A stretch of 8,404 nt of DNA from Pseudomonadota bacterium (GTDB lineage: Bacteria > Pseudomonadota > Alphaproteobacteria > Caulobacterales > Caulobacteraceae): NCBI GenBank assembly GCA_023424215.1, contig JAFAEC010000113.1, positions 1-8,404 of the forward strand, in the 5' to 3' direction. This document shows positions 1 to 7,522 of the stretch, one piece after another (within the stretch, counting starts at the first letter, position 1; every line of letters begins with the position of its first letter). A model generated the notes under the pieces. It did no database searches and had not been told where the DNA came from. It was given only the letters and a program-made list of their open reading frames with translations. A program made the translations under genes and the position numbers.

Positions 1-3
1 GGA

Positions 4-30
4 CCAGCCGACGTTTCAAACGCCCGCTGG
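4..30. promoter_or_regulatory. 27-bp interrupted palindrome far upstream of aceE
   Basis: CCAGC (4-8) pairs with GCTGG (26-30), and an inner CGTTT (12-16) pairs with AAACG (18-22) around a single central C at 17; the three bases between the two stem segments do not pair. The symmetry suits either a dimeric-repressor operator or an RNA hairpin. It lies more than 100 bp upstream of the aceE -10 box, so it may belong to an upstream gene outside the window. No T-tract follows, so it is not a classical terminator. The function is unknown. Confidence 0.25.
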
Positions 31-60
31 ACGGGGAGATCGCCGTCGTTCGCCGCCAGA

Positions 61-78
61 TGGTTGCGCAGGCAACCA
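61..78. other. perfect 7-bp hairpin upstream of aceE
   Basis: TGGTTGC (61-67) is perfectly complementary to GCAACCA (72-78) around the 4-nt loop GCAG. There is no T-run on either side, so a Rho-independent terminator is not supported. It could be a factor-independent pause, the end of an upstream transcript, or chance. The 1-130 stretch otherwise shows no convincing gene on either strand. Confidence 0.25.
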
Positions 79-132
79 CGCCCACCCACTCGCGGCAGGG
101 GTCCGGCGCGGCCCGGGTCGCCTGTCCGCCCC

Positions 133-141
133 TGCTAGAAT
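133..141 (+). promoter_or_regulatory. extended -10 promoter candidate for aceE
   Basis: TG at 133-134, one spacer base, then TAGAAT at 136-141 gives the extended -10 pattern TGnTAnaaT. The bases about 17 bp upstream (113-118) do not resemble TTGACA, which is acceptable for an extended -10 promoter. Initiation would fall near 148, giving a leader of about 50 nt before the aceE start. This is the best sigma-70-like element in the upstream region, but it is predicted by eye only. Confidence 0.5.
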
Positions 142-170
142 CGACGGTCCAACTTCCCACGACCTTTTGC

Positions 171-185
171 GCGGCCCGGGGCCGC
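171..185 (+). promoter_or_regulatory. GC-only palindrome in the aceE leader, next to the ribosome-binding site
   Basis: GCGGCCC (171-177) is the exact reverse complement of GGGCCGC (179-185) around one G. In the mRNA this would fold into a strong hairpin ending 3 nt before the GGAG Shine-Dalgarno at 189-192. It could modulate translation start or bind a regulator. In a genome this GC-rich, a 7-bp all-GC dyad may also arise by chance. Confidence 0.3.
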
Positions 186-198
186 GGCGGAGCAAGGC

Positions 199-2892
<2,694 letters not shown>

Positions 2893-2901
2893 GCTTGCTC
2901 G

Positions 2902-2959
2902 AGGCGGCCATTGCGCTCACACGGCAAGGTCGCAGGTTCGAACCCTGCACCGCCTGCCA
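2902..2959 (+). pseudogene. tRNA-like remnant lacking the D arm, anticodon CAC (Val-like)
   Basis: The parts fold like a tRNA. The 5' acceptor strand AGGCGG (2902-2907) pairs with CCGCCT (2950-2955), and the seventh pair is a C-A mismatch. An anticodon arm TTGCG / GGCAA (2911-2915 / 2923-2927) has one mismatch next to the loop CTCACAC (2916-2922). That loop keeps T33 and reads CAC at 2918-2920. A 4-nt variable region follows, then a perfect T arm GCAGG-TTCGAAC-CCTGC (2932-2948), discriminator G2956 and encoded CCA (2957-2959). Only CA lies between the acceptor strand and the anticodon stem, so the whole D arm is missing. The anticodon implies valine, but bacterial valine tRNAs normally carry discriminator A, so the identity is uncertain. 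A bacterial tRNA without a D arm is unlikely to be functional. It is best read as a deletion derivative or an integration scar. It begins 9 bases after the aceE stop. Confidence 0.6.
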
Positions 2960-2996
2960 CATAAAGCATTTAAATCGATGGAAGTATGACGAACCG

Positions 2997-3020
2997 GCCC
3001 CGCGCGTTGTGGCGTGGGGC
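2997..3020 (+). terminator. strong hairpin downstream of the tRNA-like remnant, possibly a decayed terminator
   Basis: GCCCCGCGC (2997-3005) pairs with GCGTGGGGC (3012-3020) over nine positions with one G-T wobble, around the 6-nt loop GTTGTG. It sits 37 bases after the CCA end, where a tRNA terminator would be expected, but it is followed by TATCC rather than a T-run, so it may be decayed. It also falls in the leader of the downstream gene (start 3048) and could affect that gene's expression. Confidence 0.35.
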
Positions 3021-3036
3021 TATCCAGTCGCCGATC

Positions 3037-3040
3037 GGAA
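3037..3040 (+). promoter_or_regulatory. Shine-Dalgarno GGAA that sets the start of the membrane-protein gene
   Basis: GGAA lies 7 nt upstream of the ATG at 3048. It supports this start over the longer open frame that begins at TTG 2889, which would run through the aceE stop, the tRNA-like remnant and the hairpin. Confidence 0.45.
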
Positions 3041-3047
3041 AAGCGCC

Positions 3048-3701
3048 ATGGATATCGCGCTATTAGTCTCCGCACTGAGCATCTGCACAACGGCACTAAT
3101 TGCGCTCGTGCAGCTTCGCCATCAGCGCGAGCAGAAAGTGAAAGACAGAGAAATCGAGACGAAACGTGATCTTTTGATCGACGGCGTGCGCGGAATGCTG
3201 CAAGCAAACTCCGCTTACATGAGCCTGATAAACGTACCGTCCGATAGGAATCAGGCCACTCTCCGCTATCAGGAAGCCATGCAGCGGGTCACGGTTGCAG
3301 CTTGTGTCGCAAGCCTCCCGACTGTCAACGTCGCAAAAGAATTTACGGACATGCTCGGTCCGAAATTCGCAGCTGCACTGCTCGAATCCGTCGAACTGGA
3401 GTTGCTTGCTCCAAGCAATACACCACTGTTCGAAAGGAAGAGAATCCAATTTGCCCAAAAGCTCATGGACGACCTTCCTAAGCTAGCCACTCCATTGTAT
3501 AGAGCTATCGGCGCAGTCCGTTCTGATATCGACCTCGCAAAGGAAGGGAAGGAAGAATTTATCGCAGCGATTACCCCGGACTTAGATAGCGTCAAGAAAG
3601 TGACGGACGAATTCTTGCGTAGGGCAAATGATCACGCTCAGAAGGCGCGACGGCATCCTGAATCCCATCGGGTGCAAGTCGACTATCCCCCTCGTTACTA
3701 A
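3048..3701 (+). CDS. small membrane-anchored protein of unknown function
   Basis: I do not recognise a family. The 217-residue product has one N-terminal hydrophobic segment (about residues 3-23, IALLVSALSICTTALIALVQ), directly followed by a highly charged stretch (RHQREQKVKDREIETKR, 24-40). This pattern predicts a single-pass anchor with the remaining 180 or so residues in the cytoplasm. The cytoplasmic part looks mostly helical, with a low-complexity charged C-terminus (about 190-217). The frame stays open upstream to 2889, but that part overlaps the tRNA-like remnant. The ATG at 3048 has a GGAA at a 7-nt spacing and begins just before the hydrophobic segment. GC is clearly below that of aceE (33/60 and 28/60 in two lines counted, against 40/60), which suggests acquisition from elsewhere. 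It converges on the helicase gene, with 51 bp between the two stops. The last codons form one arm of a REP-like repeat. Confidence 0.7.
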   Translation: MDIALLVSALSICTTALIALVQLRHQREQKVKDREIETKRDLLIDGVRGMLQANSAYMSLINVPSDRNQATLRYQEAMQRVTVAACVASLPTVNVAKEFTDMLGPKFAAALLESVELELLAPSNTPLFERKRIQFAQKLMDDLPKLATPLYRAIGAVRSDIDLAKEGKEEFIAAITPDLDSVKKVTDEFLRRANDHAQKARRHPESHRVQVDYPPRY

Positions 3702-3733
3702 ATCATCGCCAGCAGGGGTCGGAGCCGACTTTT
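3676..3733. repeat. REP-like inverted pair of GGGGTCGGAGCCGACTT-type repeats at a convergent junction
   Basis: AAGTCGACTATCCCCCT (3676-3692), read on the minus strand, is a diverged copy of AGGGGTCGGAGCCGACTT (3714-3731). Together they form a long imperfect hairpin: nine outer positions with one mismatch, an internal loop, then five inner pairs around 21 nt. The right copy also contains its own dyad GTCGG-AG-CCGAC (3718-3729) followed by TTTT, which could end transcription from the left. The left arm overlaps the 3' end of the membrane-protein gene, whose stop lies in the loop. Repeats beginning GGGGTC-GAGCC are, from memory, common REP-like elements in Xanthomonadaceae linked to REP-associated tyrosine transposases; no such transposase is in the window. 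The element may serve as a bidirectional terminator. Confidence 0.5.
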
Positions 3734-3752
3734 CAGCATCAAGGGGACCATG

Positions 3753-6700
3753 TCAGGAGACTGCAGCGCCGAAGCGCGCGAACAGGTCGCCTGGCAGCTC
3801 ATGCGCCAGGCGCCAGGTAATGGCCATGGGGCGTTCGCCCTCGTGACTGACGTAGCTGGCGGGGCCAAGCAACCAGAAGGCTCGGTCGTCGGGGGTCAGG
3901 CGTGCGAAGGGCAGCACTGTCGTGCCACGGCTTGCATGCGTCTGGTACCGCTGCCCGGTTTCGCTGCTTTCCCGAGTCCCCGACTGGCTTTCCCAATGAA
4001 GCAAGGTGGGGCTGATCGCATAGTCGCGGTAGCGGGTGGTGGGCGAGAAGCGGTCCCCGGTCTTGTCCAAGGTGATCGTGAGGAGGTCCACCTGGGCTTC
4101 TGGCAGCCAACGCACGCCTTCGCGCCATTCGGGGACTTTCAGGATGTCTTCCGTGGCGAATGCCGCCAGCACTTCCCGGCGCGTGTACCGGGCATGGACG
4201 CGTAGCGGAACATGCTCATGCGTCGAAAGTGCCTGTTGCAGATGATCGATCCTGTCGCCCAGCACATCGACAAGCTGGCGAAGTTCGGCAAGCACCTGCG
4301 GGTGTGCCCAAAGCAGCTCGGCCGTGTCCTGTAAGGTCTCTTCGCCTTTGAATACAGACTCGGTCATCACGGTTGCGAGCATGTGGAAGAGGCGGCGAGT
4401 CCGGGCATCCATCGTTGCGACCTCGGGCGCTGTCGCAGCCTCGGCAAAGGCGCGGTACTGATCGATGCGCAGCGAATCATCCAGATGCAGCAGCCGGCCA
4501 AGGGCGCGTCGCAATGCCGGCTCGTGCGGACCGGCAGGGAGCGTCGAAACTCCACCGGCCTCGAGTAGATCCGACCAGCTTCTGTTGTTGGCGTAGACCT
4601 CCTCGAGCTCGATTCCGGTTTGCTCAAGGAAATTCCTGAGCGTGACTGCCGGGTCTGCCTCGGCAACCCGCCTGAGTTCGCAGGTACGGGCTGGCCAGGT
4701 GGTCGGAACGCTTTCGCGGATGTTGTCCAGCACATGCTGCGTGGCCACCGCGTCCAGCTGCAGATGGCAGCCGCTCGGCAAGTAGGGGAACCCCTGCTCG
4801 ATGGAGCGCTCGACCTGCCTCCGACTGCCGCCCAGCAGAGCGGCATAGCGCCGATGCATCCGGAACTCCTTGCGATGCTGGCCGACGAAATCCAACACCG
4901 TGCAGAGCGTCTTGTCAGGCGTGCGACGCAGGCCACGGCCAAGCTGTTGCAGGAATACCGTCGGGCTGTCCGTCGGGCGCAGGAGCAGTAAGGTGTCGAC
5001 AGATGGGATGTCGACGCCTTCGTTGAAGAGGTCTACGGAGAACACGATGCGAACCTCGCCCGTGGCGAGCGTTCGCAAGGCCTGTTCACGGTCCTGGGGC
5101 GGTGTCTGTGCGGACACCGCTATCGCTGGGAGGTTTGCCCGGTTGAACTGATCCGCCATGAAATGCGCATGCGCCACGGATACGCAGAAGCCAAGGGCGC
5201 GCATGCGCTCGGGGTTGGTGACCGTTTTGAGTGTATTGGAGATGATCCGGCGCGCCAGGACATGGTTGCCGGTCACGAGCTGGCTGAGCTGCTCCAGGTC
5301 GTACCCACGACCCCGGCGCCAGCCGACCTGCCGATAGTCGGCGCCGTCCGCGATCCCGTAATACGCGAACGGCACCAGGCGATGCTGGTCAATTGCATCC
5401 CACAGCCTGAGCTCCGCCGCGATGCGTCCGCCGAACCAATGGAGGATCGGCTCGTCATCGCTGCGCTCGGGCGTCGCGGTCAAGCCGAGCAGCTCGCGTG
5501 GCAGCAGATGCTCCAGAAGTTCCTGATAGGTACGGGCCGCTGCGTGGTGGAACTCGTCGACGATCACCACATCAAAATGGTCGCGAGGCAGGCTGTCGAG
5601 TCCGCTGGCGCTCAGGCTCTGGATCGACGCAAAGACATGCTCGAACCGGGCAGGGCGCTCGCCGCCAACCCATCGTTCGCCAAACGCCGCATCACGCAGG
5701 GCGTGCCTGAAGGTTGCCAGGCTCTGGTCGAGGATCTCCCTGCGGTGGGCGACAAACAGTAGTCGTGCCCGCGGCAGCCGTTTGCTCAGACGCTGGTAGT
5801 CAAGCGCCGCCATGACGGTCTTGCCTGTTCCCGTCGCGGCGACAAGCAGATTCCGGTGGTGCCCTTGCAGGCGGGAGAGCTCGATCAGTTCGAGCAAACG
5901 CGACTGGAATGGCTCCGGCCGGATCTCGACTGGGCTCAGGTAGACCCTTGGGCCTGAGTCCGGAGTCTGGGTGATCTCTCGGAATTCTTCGGGATCAAAC
6001 TCGCGGAAGTCCTCGTTCTGCCAGTAGCTTTCGAACACGGCCGAAAACTTGTCGATGACATCCGGGTTGCGAGCGCCAGAGACCCGCACATTCCATTCCA
6101 GTCCCGTGACTTGCGCCGAGTGCGTCAGGTTGGATGAGCCGATGTAGGCGGTGGAAAACTCCGTATGGCGATGGAACAGCCACGCCTTGGCATGCAGCCG
6201 GGTGCTGGAAACGTCATAGGAGACGCGAACGCTCGCACCCAGGTCACGCAGGGCCTCTAGTGCCGACAGTTCGGTGGAGTTGGTGTAGGTGGTCGTGAGC
6301 AGGCGCAGCGGACGTCCTTCGTCGACGTGTCTGCGCAACAGATCGAGCATTGGGCGGATGCCCGTCTGGCGCACGAACGCCATCAGGATATCGATGCGGT
6401 CCGCGGACGGTACCTCCGAACTCAGCTGGAACCCGATCCGGGGCTCGCCTGGTGCATTCGTCAGCAGGGCCGTATCGAGCAGGGGCGTGGCGGGCAGGGG
6501 AATCGACTCCGGCTGCCCATCCGGTTTCAGACCGACAATCGACCGCAGGACGTCCGAGCTCTCAGATAGGGCATCTGAGGCATCGATGCCTTTGCTTTTC
6601 GCGCTCAGCAATCGGACGACCTCCCGCGCAAGTCTGGCGCCCACTTCCGCGCGCTGTTTCGCATCCAGCGCTGCCACGCTTCGCCGGACGAGGGCGGCCA

Positions 6701-6845
6701 GATGGAAGGAGATTCGATCCGCCGCCTCGGCCGGATGGAGCTCCACCCGCTCTGCGCGTCGCGTGGATTCCAACACCGAGAGGGCCTCTTCGAGGCCTTC
6801 AGTGATCAGCTGCTCGTAAAGACCGCGGTGGAGTCCCGTCATCAC
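3753..6845 (-). CDS. PLD-nuclease / SF2 DEAD-DEAH helicase / DUF3427 fusion protein
   Basis: The 1030-residue protein has three recognisable parts. Residues about 130-280 form a phospholipase-D-like (HKD) nuclease half-site with H218-A-K220, G236-S-S-N239 and E250. Residues about 310-660 are an SF2 helicase: motif I ATGTGKT (337-343), motif Ia LLFVAHRRE (362-370), motif II D430-E-F-H433, motif III T456-A-T, motif V FNEGVDIP (607-614) and motif VI QQLGRGLRR (633-641). Residues about 740-1028 match what I know of DUF3427, including RYRDYAISPTLLHWESQS and ASYVSHEGERPMAITW. The order PLD, helicase, DUF3427 is a known architecture (COG3886 plus COG1061 type), often annotated as a helicase or restriction subunit R. 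The exact substrate is unknown; ATP-driven nucleic-acid translocation with cleavage is inferred. The start is GTG at 6845 or ATG at 6842, with no strong Shine-Dalgarno for either. All helicase motifs are intact, so it is probably active. It is transcribed divergently from the small gene at 6942. A role in defence against foreign DNA is plausible but unproven. Confidence 0.92.
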   Translation of the reverse strand: MMTGLHRGLYEQLITEGLEEALSVLESTRRAERVELHPAEAADRISFHLAALVRRSVAALDAKQRAEVGARLAREVVRLLSAKSKGIDASDALSESSDVLRSIVGLKPDGQPESIPLPATPLLDTALLTNAPGEPRIGFQLSSEVPSADRIDILMAFVRQTGIRPMLDLLRRHVDEGRPLRLLTTTYTNSTELSALEALRDLGASVRVSYDVSSTRLHAKAWLFHRHTEFSTAYIGSSNLTHSAQVTGLEWNVRVSGARNPDVIDKFSAVFESYWQNEDFREFDPEEFREITQTPDSGPRVYLSPVEIRPEPFQSRLLELIELSRLQGHHRNLLVAATGTGKTVMAALDYQRLSKRLPRARLLFVAHRREILDQSLATFRHALRDAAFGERWVGGERPARFEHVFASIQSLSASGLDSLPRDHFDVVIVDEFHHAAARTYQELLEHLLPRELLGLTATPERSDDEPILHWFGGRIAAELRLWDAIDQHRLVPFAYYGIADGADYRQVGWRRGRGYDLEQLSQLVTGNHVLARRIISNTLKTVTNPERMRALGFCVSVAHAHFMADQFNRANLPAIAVSAQTPPQDREQALRTLATGEVRIVFSVDLFNEGVDIPSVDTLLLLRPTDSPTVFLQQLGRGLRRTPDKTLCTVLDFVGQHRKEFRMHRRYAALLGGSRRQVERSIEQGFPYLPSGCHLQLDAVATQHVLDNIRESVPTTWPARTCELRRVAEADPAVTLRNFLEQTGIELEEVYANNRSWSDLLEAGGVSTLPAGPHEPALRRALGRLLHLDDSLRIDQYRAFAEAATAPEVATMDARTRRLFHMLATVMTESVFKGEETLQDTAELLWAHPQVLAELRQLVDVLGDRIDHLQQALSTHEHVPLRVHARYTRREVLAAFATEDILKVPEWREGVRWLPEAQVDLLTITLDKTGDRFSPTTRYRDYAISPTLLHWESQSGTRESSETGQRYQTHASRGTTVLPFARLTPDDRAFWLLGPASYVSHEGERPMAITWRLAHELPGDLFARFGAAVS

Positions 6846-6941
6846 GCCCAGGCTAGCAACTTAGCCCGGAGGCCGCGAGCCCTCGCAGGCGTTGAGATCG
6901 CCGCGACCCAGGCTGGGCGGACCCGCCAAGGAGACCCCCGG
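6846..6941. promoter_or_regulatory. divergent intergenic region with two dyads
   Basis: These 96 bp must carry the promoters for the minus-strand helicase gene and the plus-strand small gene. GGCTA (6851-6855) and TAGCC (6862-6866) form a perfect dyad with a 6-bp centre, only 5 bp upstream of the helicase GTG. CCCAG (6907-6911) and CTGGG (6913-6917) form a second around one G. The octamer CCCAGGCT occurs in both places (6847-6854 and 6907-6914), 60 bp apart. I see no convincing -35/-10 pair on either strand. The dyads could be operator sites for a shared regulator, but they are short. Confidence 0.3.
6928..6933 (+). promoter_or_regulatory. Shine-Dalgarno AAGGAG that sets the start at 6942
   Basis: AAGGAG lies 8 nt before ATG 6942. 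It is one of the best ribosome-binding sites in the window. It fixes the start here, although the frame is open further upstream into the antisense of the helicase gene (to 6702). Confidence 0.75.
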
Positions 6942-7310
6942 ATGGAGCCCAAGTTCACCTTGTTCGAGTACATGTATCGGGACGCCGGCAACTTCAAGAC
7001 AGCCGGGCGGCTGTTGCTTTCGGGGCAGGACCCGCAGGCGGAGGAAGCCATTCGGCGGTGCCTGGACTGGGGCGACCAGTTCGTGGCCGAGCAGATCGGT
7101 GTGCCCCCCCTGTGCGCCGAGCATTGGGAAGCCGTAGGCGAAGAACCCTCGGAGCTCGATCACGCCTTTCACGAGTTTCTGGGGCTGCGAAACGTTGAGG
7201 CGGACTCTCCTGGTCTCCGGGTGTGGGGCTCGATCGACTGGATGGTGCAACGGATGCAGGCTGCAGCTGGGCGATGGGACGTGAGCTTGTCGCCCAACTG
7301 TGATCTCTGA
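6942..7310 (+). CDS. conserved hypothetical protein, 122 residues
   Basis: This is a short soluble protein with no signal peptide or membrane segment. I recall an unnamed family of small bacterial proteins with the same signature: FTLFEYMYRDAGNFK near the N-terminus (residues 5-19), FVAEQIGVPPL (47-57), and an acidic/histidine motif DHAFHEF (73-79). The function of this family is not known to me. The conserved D73, H74 and H77 might bind a metal or form an active site, but that is a guess. The C-terminus (RWDVSLSPNCDL) looks intact and the length appears complete. The start is well supported by AAGGAG with an 8-nt spacer. It is divergent from the helicase gene, 96 bp away, so it shares the intergenic region but not a transcript. 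A run of seven C's (7104-7110) lies inside the coding sequence. Confidence 0.8.
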   Translation: MEPKFTLFEYMYRDAGNFKTAGRLLLSGQDPQAEEAIRRCLDWGDQFVAEQIGVPPLCAEHWEAVGEEPSELDHAFHEFLGLRNVEADSPGLRVWGSIDWMVQRMQAAAGRWDVSLSPNCDL

Positions 7311-7522
7311 GTCCATACGTCGCCCGCAACGGCATGTTGTCCAGGCCTTGCGTCCGTGCGCTGACGTGGGACAGCCTCAGGGGGACGGAGGTAGTTAAGG
7401 TCCGACGCAAGCCGGCTCACCCCCGGCCGGCACAAATGAAGAGCCCGTCCCGGTTCGAGGGATGCGGACGTGCCCGCGCTCGCGCACACTTGCGCACCGC
7501 TCCCCAGTCCCCGCACGCCCCG
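7311..7522. other. intergenic region between the cargo block and the MFS gene
   Basis: No convincing gene is seen in these 212 bp. Two weak structures are present: CTTGCGTC (7347-7354) and GACGCAAG (7404-7411) form an 8-bp inverted repeat about 50 bp apart, and GCCGG (7411-7415) pairs with CCGGC (7427-7431). Neither is followed by a T-run. No copy of the tRNA-like 3' end (GGTTCGAACCCTGC) is found here, so a matching right attachment site is not visible. No clear promoter for the MFS gene is recognised. Confidence 0.35.

Noticed and set aside
3750..4205. Plus-strand open frames under the helicase gene (here and at 5163-5762, 6289-6819)
   Set aside because: These are antisense shadows of the minus-strand gene, which has intact helicase and DUF3427 motifs throughout; the shadows have none.
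3753..6845. Assignment as Mokosh, DISARM or a type I/III restriction subunit
   Set aside because: Mokosh uses a different helicase family, DISARM needs several separate genes including a methyltransferase, and no modification or specificity gene is present. Only the family-level name PLD-helicase-DUF3427 is justified.
7104..7110. Run of seven C's inside the 122-residue gene as a phase-variation site
   Set aside because: The run is short, lies in a GC-rich genome and the frame is intact; there is no other sign of slippage control.
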